From positions 1 through 32,322 of the forward strand of contig JAUVHW010000012.1 of assembly GCA_030593075.1 (NCBI GenBank): a DNA stretch of 32,322 nucleotides. Direction: 5' to 3'. The stretch comes from Ardenticatenales bacterium (GTDB lineage Bacteria; Chloroflexota; Anaerolineae; Promineifilales; UBA4811). Within the stretch, counting starts at the first letter, position 1. Each line of letters opens with the position of its first letter. A program made the translations under genes and the position numbers. Positions 8,297-16,266 of the stretch are shown here, piece by piece. The notes under the pieces are model-generated. The model ran no database searches. It was given only the letters and a program-made list of their open reading frames with translations, and was not told the origin of the DNA.

Positions 8297-8665
8297 CTAT
8301 CTCAGCGTACGGCCGAAAGGGAAGAGAGCCAGCGGTAGGAGCTTCAGGTGCTGCTCCGCGAAAGGTATTCCCACAATGGTGATGCCCAGCACCAGGGCTG
8401 AGACCAGGTGCCCGACGGCAATCTCCCAGCCAAAGAGCACCAGCCAGATAATGTTGAAGATCAGGTAGAGGGGAGTTCCGGCCTTCTCCGTCTCGACGAT
8501 CTGCCTGCCAAACGGAGTCAGCGTCGCGATGCCTAGTTTCATCGACTGGAGCCCAAAGGGGATGCCCACAATCGTAAAGCACATCCCGACACCCCCGATG
8601 ATATAGCCCAGCCCGGTGAGAAAGCCGCCGAATATGAGCCAAATGATGTTTCCAAGAGTGCCCAT
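8297..8665 (-). CDS. yccF: YccF-family (DUF307) inner-membrane protein
   Basis: Small integral membrane protein of 122 aa made of two repeated YccF domains, each with a hydrophobic hairpin: 'GNIIWLIFGGF...' near the start and 'FNIIWLVLFGW...' at about 70-100. Both repeats carry the characteristic 'GITIVGIPFAEQ / CFTIVGIPFGLQ' segment. The family is widespread and has no firm biochemical role. I used ATG 8665 in place of the track's 8800 because the conserved N-terminus starts there and AAGGA lies about 10 bases upstream. It lies 76 bp after the DUF4177-like gene and 104 bp before comEA, all on the minus strand. Confidence 0.9.
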   Translation of the reverse strand: MGTLGNIIWLIFGGFLTGLGYIIGGVGMCFTIVGIPFGLQSMKLGIATLTPFGRQIVETEKAGTPLYLIFNIIWLVLFGWEIAVGHLVSALVLGITIVGIPFAEQHLKLLPLALFPFGRTLR

Positions 8666-8741
8666 TGACCGTAGGTCCTTGCTATGCCCAGAACTGGCCG
8701 GCAGGGGACGTAGCCACTCCACCGCCGCGCTGAGCGGGCCT

Positions 8742-8954
8742 TCAGCGCCCCGACTTGAGCCGTTTGAACACCAACTCGAACCCCGCAACGCTGGAGCCAA
8801 CCAGTTCCCACCCCTCTTCGCCCAGCTGATTGGCGTACTCGGCGATGGGCGGTCCCCTTCTCCAATCGCCCAACTGCTGGCCGTTCACGCGTCGCGGCCG
8901 GCGCGCGTTCCGTGCCACATCGACCGAGATGAAAAGGTACTCCCACTTTTGCAT
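8742..8954 (-). CDS. Small DUF4177-like protein
   Basis: A 70-aa protein with the pattern of short DUF4177-type proteins: an aromatic start (MQKWEYLFISVD) forming the first strand, then 'ANQLGEEGWELVGSS' and a final hydrophobic strand 'FELVFKRL'. This family has no known activity. A very good Shine-Dalgarno (AAGGAG five to six bases before the ATG) makes this a real gene despite its size. It is the first of three minus-strand genes (this gene, yccF, comEA). A possible promoter lies about 250 nt upstream. Confidence 0.8.
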   Translation of the reverse strand: MQKWEYLFISVDVARNARRPRRVNGQQLGDWRRGPPIAEYANQLGEEGWELVGSSVAGFELVFKRLKSGR

Positions 8955-9311
8955 GTGATCTCCTTGCCGAGACGAGTTCTAGTCGGCCATCAGCCCTGTC
9001 TGGTAGCAGAGGGGTCCCTCTCGGACCCGTCGGCATGCACCGGCACCCGGGGCGATTCTGAGACCATCCCTGACGGGCCACTTGGTCCGCCCCACCTCTG
9101 CAGTCGCTGGTTCGCGCGCCGGCCGCTTTGTTGCACTGGCGTCGCGAAAGGGCTCTTTGCGCCGGGATGTGGAAAGGCAGGTTGGCGGGGGCAGAGACGC
9201 ATCGTCAGTACAGATTATACATAATCCCGGCCCAAAAAACAAGTCGAATTCGCCCTCTGCGCGATAGGAGGCACACCACGAACGGCGTTCCATCTCTTTC
9301 TCGACGCCAGG
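8955..9311. other. Non-coding divergent region between the DUF4177-like gene and xseA
   Basis: No convincing gene is present. The region holds a minus-strand promoter candidate (separate entry), a 6-bp stem GGGTCC/GGACCC (9012-9017 with 9023-9028, 5-nt loop) and a local A-rich stretch at 9234-9242. The A-rich stretch is unusual for this GC-rich segment. Short ORFs in both strands have Arg/Pro/Ser-rich, shadow-like composition. Confidence 0.5.
9214..9242 (-). promoter_or_regulatory. Minus-strand promoter with a long leader ahead of the DUF4177-like gene
   Basis: On the minus strand: TTGTTT, 17-nt spacer, perfect TATAAT (+ coordinates 9214-9219). Predicted +1 is near 9207, leaving about 250 nt before the DUF4177-like ATG at 8954. 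That leader contains the GGGTCC/GGACCC stem. It could be a long 5' UTR or a separate small RNA. Confidence 0.5.
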
Positions 9312-9340
9312 TTGACAGAGCCCCGGCAGTGGGCTATTAT
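9312..9340 (+). promoter_or_regulatory. Near-consensus promoter placed on the xseA GTG start
   Basis: A perfect TTGACA (9312-9317), 17-nt spacer and TATTAT (9335-9340). The expected +1 is 9347±1 and the GTG start of xseA is at 9348, so the mRNA should be leaderless. The track's start (TTG at 9312) is the -35 box itself and cannot be the initiation codon of this transcript. Confidence 0.75.
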
Positions 9341-9347
9341 TCGGCCC

Positions 9348-10541
9348 GTGGAGAACATCTGGTCAGTCTCCAGCCTCACCCGCCGCATCCGCGAGCTGCT
9401 CGATCTCGACTTTGAGCTGCAGGATTTGTGGGTCGAAGGCGAGATCTCCAACGTGACCCGGGCCCGTTCCGGTCACCTGTACTTTACCCTGAAAGACGCG
9501 GAAGCCCAACTAAAGTGTGTGATGTGGCGCAATAGCGTGGCGCTGCTGGGTTTCGACCCACAACAAGGCGACGCGGTTCGGGCTCACGGCCGGGTCTCGG
9601 TCTATGAAGCAGGCGGCGTGTACCAGCTCTACGCCGACTTTCTCGAGCCGGCCGGCCGGGGAGATCTGCACCAGCAGTTTGAGGAACTCAAGGCCCGGCT
9701 GGAGGCGGAGGGCCTCTTTGACCCGGCGCGCAAGCGCCCGTTGCCTGCCTTCCCGCAGCGAATCGGCGTCGCTACCTCGGCCGACGCCGCGGCGTGGCGT
9801 GACATCAAGAGCGTACTTGAGCGCCGCTACCCGCTGGCGGATGTGCTGCTGGCTCCCACTCTGGTGCAGGGGCCAGAGGCTCCCTCGCAGATAGTGTGCG
9901 CCCTGGCTATCCTGGACGAGCGGGACGACGTTGACCTCATCATCCTGGCCCGGGGTGGAGGTTCGCTGGAAGACCTCTGGGCATTCAACGACGAACGGGT
10001 GGTCCGGGCGGTGGCGGGCTGTCGCCATCCCGTCATTTCGGGTGTGGGGCACGAGACCGACTTTTCCCTTGCCGACTTTGCGGCCGACCTGCGCGCTCCC
10101 ACGCCATCGGCCGCGGCCGAGCTGGCGACGCCCGACTCTCAGGAACTGCTCGCAGGACTGGACGGCTTGAGACGGCGGCTGGTGGATCAAGCAGCCGGCC
10201 GGCTGGAGACCACTCGCTTGCGGCTGGAGGCTGCGGGTCAGGCGCTACGGTCGATGTCGCCCCACTCTCGACTGCTAAGTCTGGCCCAGCGGCTGGACGA
10301 ACTCCAGGCCCGTGGCGACCGGGCCATGGCGGGTCTGCTGAGAACCTACCGCCAGCACCTCGTCAGCTTGGAGCGGGCGCTGGGGGCGGTCAGCCCGCTG
10401 GCGACTCTGGCGCGGGGTTATGCCATCGTGCGTCGATCGGATTCAGGGGAGGTGGTGATGGATCCGGCGCAGGTGTCAACTGGCGACCGGCTGGACGTGC
10501 GGGTTCAGGGGGGCGAGTTCCAGGCCGATGTTGCAGCATAG
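9348..10541 (+). CDS. xseA: Exodeoxyribonuclease VII large subunit
   Basis: Catalytic subunit of exonuclease VII, which degrades single-stranded DNA in both directions together with XseB. The N-terminal OB-fold is plain ('WSVSSLTRRIRELL', 'LWVEGEISNV', 'SGHLYFTLKD'). The catalytic core has 'FPQRIGVATS', 'ARGGGSLEDLWAFNDE' and 'SGVGHETDF' followed by 'RAPTPSAAAE'. A helical C-terminal region is followed by the 'LARGYAIVRR' segment typical of the family. With the GTG at 9348 the protein is 397 aa, a normal length. Family alignment and the promoter position both favour this start over the track's TTG. xseB follows 78 bp later on the same strand. Confidence 0.95.
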   Translation: MENIWSVSSLTRRIRELLDLDFELQDLWVEGEISNVTRARSGHLYFTLKDAEAQLKCVMWRNSVALLGFDPQQGDAVRAHGRVSVYEAGGVYQLYADFLEPAGRGDLHQQFEELKARLEAEGLFDPARKRPLPAFPQRIGVATSADAAAWRDIKSVLERRYPLADVLLAPTLVQGPEAPSQIVCALAILDERDDVDLIILARGGGSLEDLWAFNDERVVRAVAGCRHPVISGVGHETDFSLADFAADLRAPTPSAAAELATPDSQELLAGLDGLRRRLVDQAAGRLETTRLRLEAAGQALRSMSPHSRLLSLAQRLDELQARGDRAMAGLLRTYRQHLVSLERALGAVSPLATLARGYAIVRRSDSGEVVMDPAQVSTGDRLDVRVQGGEFQADVAA

Positions 10542-10619
10542 GGATCACCCTACAATCCCGCCTCGTCAGCGCGGCGGGCATGTAGTACACGGCGTCAATG
10601 ATCGTGCATGGAGTGCAGG

Positions 10620-10814
10620 ATGAGCAAAGTAGCGGAACTGAGCTTTGAAGCCGCATTGAATGAACTGGAGGCTGTCGTGCAGCGCCTTGAGGCGGAGGAA
10701 CTGCCGCTACGAGAGGCAATCGGACTCTTTGGGAGCGGGCAGGAATTGCTGACCCACTGCCACAGCCTGCTGGAGGATGCCCAGCTCAAGGTGCAGGAGC
10801 TGACTGCGGACTGA
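10620..10814 (+). CDS. xseB: Exodeoxyribonuclease VII small subunit
   Basis: Small helical subunit of exonuclease VII; several copies wrap the coiled-coil part of XseA. The 64-aa sequence has the family pattern: 'LSFEAALNELEAVVQRLE' then 'LPLREAIGLFGSGQELL'. I preferred ATG 10620 to the track's ATG 10608: GGAG ends seven bases upstream and the protein then begins MSKVAELSFE, as usual. It follows xseA by 78 bp, and no clear internal promoter was seen, so one transcript is likely. Confidence 0.93.
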   Translation: MSKVAELSFEAALNELEAVVQRLEAEELPLREAIGLFGSGQELLTHCHSLLEDAQLKVQELTAD

Positions 10815-10929
10815 CCGAAATAGAGACCATGCCGCCGGCCTAGCACGTGTCCACGCCTCCCGCGCTGCTCAGCCCTCTCTCCAATAGCCTCGGTTATCAC
10901 CCAGGTCTGATCGAACGCGAGATACACCA

Positions 10930-11796
10930 GTGAGAACAGCCACCAGAACCCTGATCCTGACCGCGCTGATCACGGCCGCGGTGCTGCGAGGTTGCGGTGA
11001 CGGAGGCGGCGCACTTGCTCCCGGCGGCTCAGCCACGGCGGCTAGCGCTCCGGCGGTGGTCCAGCTTCCGGATCTTGCATCTGACCCTGGCGCGTTTGAG
11101 GGCCAGCGAGTGCAAATAAGCGGGCAGTACAGCTCTCTGCCCGTACCGTCCTGCGGCGCTGCTCTCCATCTTTCTCCAGCTACCTGGGCGCTGACAGAGA
11201 GCGGGGTGCTAGTTCCTGCGGCCGGCCTGGAGAAGGTCCTCCAGGCATTGGCCGTGGAAGGATTGACCATTACGGTGGAGGGGCGCTGGCAACGATGGGA
11301 GGGACCAGTCGGCTGCGGAAATGCGGCTGTCGCCAGCACCACCTGGCACCTCCAGGCAGAGCGCATCGTCTCTCCCAACCCCCTGCTGCGGGCGACGTTC
11401 GCGCCACTGGGCGCCACCAGCCCCCTTCTTGCGTTCCCCAGCACCAGCGCAACACCGGCGGGTGCCATCAGCCTCCCTGTCGCGTCCCCCGGCGCCGGCA
11501 CAGCGCCGGCGACTCCGTCGCGCACCACCGCCCCACAGCCGACTACCACTCCGGCCGCAACTCGATCTGCGCCTGGGGCCACCCCATCGCCAGGGACTCG
11601 TGTCCACACCCCAACACCCACGGCTACTGACCCGTTCTCGCCTCTCCCTTCGCCCACTGAACCGCTCTCTCCCATCTCCACGCCGACTGAGAAATCAGGC
11701 TCGTCTGCTGACGCTGGCCTCGCCTCGGCCGGAGGAACCGGCGGGCTGCTGCTTGTGCTTCTGAACAGCGCCATGGGAGCAGTAGCAGCTGGATGA
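10930..11796 (+). CDS. Exported OB-like protein with Pro/Thr-rich stalk
   Basis: A 288-aa probable surface protein of unknown function. It begins with GTG, then a signal-like hydrophobic segment ending in 'LRGC' (Cys22), an imperfect lipobox because Arg replaces a small residue. Residues about 43-155 look like a single OB-like beta-barrel ('LASDPGAFEGQRVQISGQYSS', later 'LTITVEGRWQRWEG'), with two cysteines that could pair (near 77 and 124). The rest, to about 260, is a Ser/Thr/Pro stalk with repeated TPT-type motifs, and the C-terminus is again hydrophobic (about 266-285). No strong Shine-Dalgarno precedes the GTG. The stop overlaps the next ATG as ATGA, so it is translationally coupled to the VWA protein and probably works with it at the membrane. 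Confidence 0.72.
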   Translation: MRTATRTLILTALITAAVLRGCGDGGGALAPGGSATAASAPAVVQLPDLASDPGAFEGQRVQISGQYSSLPVPSCGAALHLSPATWALTESGVLVPAAGLEKVLQALAVEGLTITVEGRWQRWEGPVGCGNAAVASTTWHLQAERIVSPNPLLRATFAPLGATSPLLAFPSTSATPAGAISLPVASPGAGTAPATPSRTTAPQPTTTPAATRSAPGATPSPGTRVHTPTPTATDPFSPLPSPTEPLSPISTPTEKSGSSADAGLASAGGTGGLLLVLLNSAMGAVAAG

Positions 11797-14648
11797 CCTT
11801 CACCAGCCCTTTGGCGCTCCTCCTGCTGCTGGTCCTGCCGTACCTCGTCTGGCTGGGCCGGCCGGTGACCGGCTCGCGCCGCTTCCGCGAATGGGCCAGC
11901 CTGGCAGTGCGTTGCCTGGTGGCGCTGCTGCTGGTACTGGGGCTCTCGGGCCTGCAGGTAGTCGCTGCCGCCGACCAACTGGCAGTTGCATACCTGGTCG
12001 ACGCATCTGACAGTGTCCCTCCGGCCGAGCATCAGAAGGCTCTGGAGTGGGTGCGGAGCGCGGTTGAATCGCTGGAGCCAAACGAGACAGCGGCAGTAGT
12101 GCTGTTTGGCGCCGATGCACTCGTCGAGCGGCCGCTATCCTCCGTAGCAGCGCTGGCTCCCGTCACCTCTGTGCCGCAGCCCCTGAACACCGACATCGGC
12201 GGCGCCATCCGGCTTGGGCTGGCGCTCTTGCCCGCCGGGGCCGCCCGCCGTTTGGTCATTCTCTCCGACGGTGACGAGACGGTGGGAGACGCCGCGCAGA
12301 GCGCGCGGCTCGCTGTCGCCTCGGGCGTTCAGATCGATGTGTATCCGGTGGGAGGCGCCCCCGAGACACCGGAAGTGCTCCTGACAGCCGTCTCCGCCCC
12401 CAGCCGGCTGGCGGAAGGTGACCGCTTTGAGCTGAAGGTAACAGCCAGCAGCAACGTGCCCACGTCGGCCCTGCTCAGGGTGTTGGCCGACGGCGTCGTA
12501 GCCTATGAGAAGAGGGTATCACTATCCGGGGGAGAGAACCACTTCTCAATCCCGCTGGTGGCTCAAGAGCAGGGTTTCGCCCGCTACCGCGTCCAGATAA
12601 CTCCGGAGCAGGATGGATTCTATCAGAACAACGAGCTGGCTGCCTACACCGAGATAACGGGGCCGCCGCGGGTCCTTCTGGTCAGCTCGCCTCCCCAGGC
12701 TGGCGCCGAGGCAGGTGAGTTCCATGACGAAGGTGAGCAGCTGGCGCTGGCTCTGCAGTCGGCCGGAATAGCGGTTGACCGCGCTACAGCTACCCTCATG
12801 CCGGCCGATCTGCCGACCATGGCGAGCTATGCGACCATCATCCTGGCGGATGTGGCCGCCAAACACCTCGGCCCGCGCAAGACAGCCGCGCTCCAGCTGT
12901 ACGTGCGCGACCTGGGCGGGGGACTGGTGGCGGTGGGTGGCCCTGAGAGTTACGCCCCGGGTGGGTATTATGACACTCCGCTGGAGGAGACGCTCCCGGT
13001 GCAGATGCGAATCCAGGACCAGGAGCGCCACGCCGACCTAACCATGATCTTTGTCGTGGACAAGTCAGGCAGCATGTCTGACACGAGTGTGGGCGGCGTG
13101 CCCAAGATTGAATTGGCCAAAGAAGCCGTGATCCGGAGTCTGGGGCTGCTCGGGCCACTGGATCGGGCCGGCGTCGTCGCATTCGACAGCAGCGCCTTCT
13201 GGGCCCTCGCTCCCCAGCCGGTAACTGATCCGGACTCCATGGCCGACCAGGTGGGCGCCATTCGCGCCAGCGGGGGCACTGACATCTATGCCGGCCTGCG
13301 CGCCGTCGCGGAAGTGCTCCCGGAGGACCCGGCGACCCTCAAGCACATCGTCCTGCTCACCGATGGAGGCGCGTCTCAGGCGGGGAACCCCGAGCTGACC
13401 CAAGAGATGCACGACGAATATGGCGCCACTCTGTCCGTGGTTGCCATCGGGGAGGGATACGCGCCCTGGATCGTCCGGCTCGCAGAGCTGGGCGAGGGCC
13501 GGTTCCACTTTGCCTATGATCCAGACACCATTCCAGAGATCTTTGCGCAGGAGACTACCCTTGCCACCCGAGCCTACATTGTCGAAGAGCGTTTCTGGCC
13601 CTCCCAGGTAGAGCGCCACGCAATCCTGCAGGGCATCACGGCCGCACCCCCACTATACGGCTACGTCGGCACCAGCTCCAAGCCGGCCGCTCACACCATC
13701 CTGGTCACACACCGGGACGACCCGCTGCTGGCGGCGTGGCGCTACGGACTGGGCAAGAGTATTGCCTGGACATCGGATGCCACAGCCCGCTGGGCTACCG
13801 AGTGGGTCGAGTGGGCCGGCTTTGCCCGTTTCTGGGAGCAGGCGGTCAAGTGGACCATAACCCAGGAACGGGGCAGCAGCGCAGAATCCTCGGTGACGCT
13901 CGAAGAAGGCCGGGCCCTGGTGACAGTAGAAACCGCGGCGGCCAATGGGGCGTTCCTGAACGGTCTGGAGATGGAGGTCCGGGTTGTGAATCCGGAGAAC
14001 GAGCCAGAGATCATCAAGATGCAGCAGGTCGCCCCCGGCCGGTACCAGGGCACTTGGAGGCCTACAGGCGAGGGGGCGTACCTGCTTAGGGTGGCGGGCG
14101 CCGGGCCGGAGGCCAGCGTGGCCCAGACCTCAGGTTGGGTCCTGGGCTATTCCCCAGAGTACCAGGCGAGCGATACAGAGCACGGCACGCTCGCCTATCT
14201 CGCCGAGATGGGAGGGGGAGGAGTGCTGAACGAGCCGCGGGAGAGCCTCTCCCACGACATCAGTTCCGGCCGGCTCCGCCGGCCGATCTGGCAGTGGTTG
14301 CTCCTGGCGGCGGCTTTGCTGCTTCCGCTGGACGTGGCGATCCGACGGCTGGTGCTCGCGCGCGACGACGCGCGGAAGGCCTGGGCCAGCGTGCAGGCCC
14401 GACTTTCTCTCCGACGTGTCAAGCCGCAGCTACCGGCAGCGCCCTCCGAGCGCGTGGTCCGCCTTTTTGCCGCCAAGCGACGGGTCGCCCGGCCGCCAGT
14501 TTCTGCTCCCGGACCTCCCGAGGCTGCGACCGTTCCCCTGGAGGCGGAGCCGGTCGAACCTCCGGCACCACCGCCGCCAGCAGACAGCTCGCTAGCAGGT
14601 CGCCTGCTGGAAAGCAAGAGGAAGAGAAGCAGGGGCAACAATGACTGA
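11793..14648 (+). CDS. Large membrane protein with two VWA domains and an amidotransferase-like domain
   Basis: A 951-aa protein of the BatA-like/'VWA + glutamine amidotransferase-like' type found in bacterial membranes; its function is unknown. Two N-terminal membrane helices (about 3-22 and 33-55) precede a first VWA domain (about 65-185) whose MIDAS motif is degenerate but recognisable ('DASDS'). A beta-sandwich of about 90 residues follows. Then comes a type-1 amidotransferase-like domain (about 290-400, 'GGGLVAVGGPESY') with no nucleophilic Cys seen. The second VWA domain (about 415-600) carries a full MIDAS 'DKSGS' plus 'GGTDIYAGL' and 'LLTDGGAS'. A last membrane helix at about 831-850 precedes a basic, Pro-rich cytoplasmic tail. 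ATGA overlaps couple it to the upstream gene, and its end overlaps the HAD gene by 8 bp. Confidence 0.88.
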   Translation: MTFTSPLALLLLLVLPYLVWLGRPVTGSRRFREWASLAVRCLVALLLVLGLSGLQVVAAADQLAVAYLVDASDSVPPAEHQKALEWVRSAVESLEPNETAAVVLFGADALVERPLSSVAALAPVTSVPQPLNTDIGGAIRLGLALLPAGAARRLVILSDGDETVGDAAQSARLAVASGVQIDVYPVGGAPETPEVLLTAVSAPSRLAEGDRFELKVTASSNVPTSALLRVLADGVVAYEKRVSLSGGENHFSIPLVAQEQGFARYRVQITPEQDGFYQNNELAAYTEITGPPRVLLVSSPPQAGAEAGEFHDEGEQLALALQSAGIAVDRATATLMPADLPTMASYATIILADVAAKHLGPRKTAALQLYVRDLGGGLVAVGGPESYAPGGYYDTPLEETLPVQMRIQDQERHADLTMIFVVDKSGSMSDTSVGGVPKIELAKEAVIRSLGLLGPLDRAGVVAFDSSAFWALAPQPVTDPDSMADQVGAIRASGGTDIYAGLRAVAEVLPEDPATLKHIVLLTDGGASQAGNPELTQEMHDEYGATLSVVAIGEGYAPWIVRLAELGEGRFHFAYDPDTIPEIFAQETTLATRAYIVEERFWPSQVERHAILQGITAAPPLYGYVGTSSKPAAHTILVTHRDDPLLAAWRYGLGKSIAWTSDATARWATEWVEWAGFARFWEQAVKWTITQERGSSAESSVTLEEGRALVTVETAAANGAFLNGLEMEVRVVNPENEPEIIKMQQVAPGRYQGTWRPTGEGAYLLRVAGAGPEASVAQTSGWVLGYSPEYQASDTEHGTLAYLAEMGGGGVLNEPRESLSHDISSGRLRRPIWQWLLLAAALLLPLDVAIRRLVLARDDARKAWASVQARLSLRRVKPQLPAAPSERVVRLFAAKRRVARPPVSAPGPPEAATVPLEAEPVEPPAPPPPADSSLAGRLLESKRKRSRGNND

Positions 14649-15354
14649 CCCAACATCTACTGCGCGGCCCGCCGCGCACGCATCCCTCAGACTCGCCGTC
14701 CTGGACCTTGATGGCACGTTGAACACAATCCACAGCCCCTACAGCTTTGTGCACCAGGCTCTGGGCGTAGAAGAGCAGGCAGACCGGGTATACGCTCGCT
14801 ACCGGCGGGGCGAGATCACCTATCTGCAGTGGGGACAGGAGGAGGTTCGGCTCTGGCGCGACGTGCCGGTCGAACAGCTCCAGTCCATTCTGCGCGGCAT
14901 CCCCTACCGGCCGGGGGCGGTCAGCTTCCTGCATCGGCTGAGAGCGGCCGGAGTGACGGTGGCGCTGGTCAGCGCTGGCTTTGACCTGCACGTCATGCAT
15001 CACGCGGCCGAACTGGGGGCCGACGTGGCCTTTTACAACCGGCTAGGGCTCACAAACGGCCGGCTCACCGGTGAGTTCTTTGGCGGAGTTGATGCCCAGA
15101 ACAAGGGCAGGCTGGTGCGGCAGCTGCAGGACCAGTTCAGCGTATCCCGGGCAGAGACACTGGCAGCCGGGGATACGCCGGCCGATATTCCGATGTTTGG
15201 GGAAGCAGCCGTCAGTATCGCTGTCGACCCGGTGGAGCCGGAAGTGGCCCAGCAGGCCGACATGGTGCTGCCGGACGCTGATTGGTCGAATGCAGAGGCG
15301 ATGATCCAGGAATTGCGACCGGGGTGGCTCCCGGATGTCACTCGCCCACGATGA
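14641..15354 (+). CDS. HAD-superfamily (SerB-like, subclass IB) phosphatase
   Basis: Cytoplasmic phosphatase of the haloacid dehalogenase superfamily, subclass IB, related to phosphoserine phosphatase. Motif I is 'DLDGT' with nucleophile Asp22 and acid/base Asp24. Motif II is the Ser in 'LVSAGF', motif III is the Lys in 'AQNKGRLV', and motif IV is 'GDTPADIPMF'. The helical cap between motifs I and II fits the IB class. Length is 237 aa. The substrate cannot be read from sequence: SerB activity is possible, but the annotation should stay generic. The ATG overlaps the end of the VWA gene by 8 bp, with AGGGG upstream. The 3' end overlaps the opposing lipid-kinase gene by 17 bp. Confidence 0.88.
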   Translation: MTDPTSTARPAAHASLRLAVLDLDGTLNTIHSPYSFVHQALGVEEQADRVYARYRRGEITYLQWGQEEVRLWRDVPVEQLQSILRGIPYRPGAVSFLHRLRAAGVTVALVSAGFDLHVMHHAAELGADVAFYNRLGLTNGRLTGEFFGGVDAQNKGRLVRQLQDQFSVSRAETLAAGDTPADIPMFGEAAVSIAVDPVEPEVAQQADMVLPDADWSNAEAMIQELRPGWLPDVTRPR

Positions 15355-16237
15355 CGGTCAGCTTGGCTGGAACGACCTCGTACCGAACCTCTGTCGTATC
15401 CCGCTCAAAGACCTCTCCGTCCGCCTGAACCGGAGTGCCGGGGCAGCAAGTGATGTTCATGCGTGTGGTGCGGCCGTGGGTGACCTCTGGCCGATCGATG
15501 TGCGACCCATCGAAAGTAAGCGGCAGCAGCCGCAACACCTTGAGCCGGGACATGCCAGGTGCAAAGACAAAGTCGAGCAGTCCGTCGTCCGGCCGGGCTT
15601 GAGGGGTCATGAAGAAAAAACCTCCCGTGCGCCGGCAATTGCCGACGGAGACGAGCAGAGTCGATCCTTCGTAGCTACCACCATCCCACTCCAGCGTCAT
15701 GTTCCACTCGGGGCCCCTCAAGATACTGATGAGGGCACCCAGCAGGTAGCGAGCGGTCCCCTTTACCCATACCAGGCGTTCGCTCTCCAGTGTCACCACC
15801 GGTTCCAGCCCGACGGCCGAGTTGTTGTCAAAGTAGCGACCATTCACCCGGCCGACATCAATTGCCCGGGTGTGCCCACGCGCGATTAGCTCGACTGCGG
15901 CCGTCAGCTCCTCGGGTAACCCCAGCCCGTACGCGAGGTCATTGGCTGTCCCCAAGGGGATGATGCCCATCGGCGCGGTCACGCCTTTTCCCGCGGCCGC
16001 CAGCAGGCCATTCGCCACTTCGTTATATGTGCTGTCCCCCCCCACGGCGACAACGGGGCTGAAACCAGCCCGGGCGGACTCTGCGGCGATCCTGACGCCC
16101 TCACCCGGTCGCTGGGTGACGGTCAGATCATAGTCTACGCCAGCACTTTCAAGGGCGGACCTGACCAATGGAATGCTATCTCGGGCCTTCCAGCGGCCGG
16201 AATAGGGGTTGACTATGATCTTGGCGGTGCCATCCAT
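15338..16237 (-). CDS. YegS/DAGK-family lipid kinase
   Basis: Diacylglycerol/sphingosine-kinase-like protein that would phosphorylate a membrane lipid alcohol with ATP. The N-terminal half carries 'IIVNPYSGR' and the nucleotide-binding loop 'GGDSTYNEVANGL', where most relatives have GGDGT. 'PLGTANDLAYGLGLP' is the second family signature. The C-terminal beta-sandwich ends with 'VQADGEVFE', the usual 'DGE' motif. With ATG 16237 the length is 299 aa, and GGGGG lies about ten bases upstream. A GTG at 16270 overlaps the upstream gene's TGA (GTGA) and would add 11 residues. The arrangement implies co-transcription after the AAA ATPase. Lipid specificity is unknown. Confidence 0.88.
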   Translation of the reverse strand: MDGTAKIIVNPYSGRWKARDSIPLVRSALESAGVDYDLTVTQRPGEGVRIAAESARAGFSPVVAVGGDSTYNEVANGLLAAAGKGVTAPMGIIPLGTANDLAYGLGLPEELTAAVELIARGHTRAIDVGRVNGRYFDNNSAVGLEPVVTLESERLVWVKGTARYLLGALISILRGPEWNMTLEWDGGSYEGSTLLVSVGNCRRTGGFFFMTPQARPDDGLLDFVFAPGMSRLKVLRLLPLTFDGSHIDRPEVTHGRTTRMNITCCPGTPVQADGEVFERDTTEVRYEVVPAKLTVIVGE

Positions 16238-16266
16238 CACTGAACCCCCAGGCCGGCGGCTGCGAG

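Noticed and set aside
8990-9202. 70-aa minus-strand ORF starting 5 nt after a predicted transcription start
   Set aside because: Position is tempting for a leaderless gene, but the Arg/Pro/Ser-rich sequence has no strands, helices or motif typical of a protein.
10869-12032. 387-aa minus-strand ORF opposite the OB-like and VWA genes
   Set aside because: Its composition (Ala/Gly/Arg/Ser-rich, no domain) is that of a GC-rich shadow; the plus-strand genes have overlapping starts and domains.
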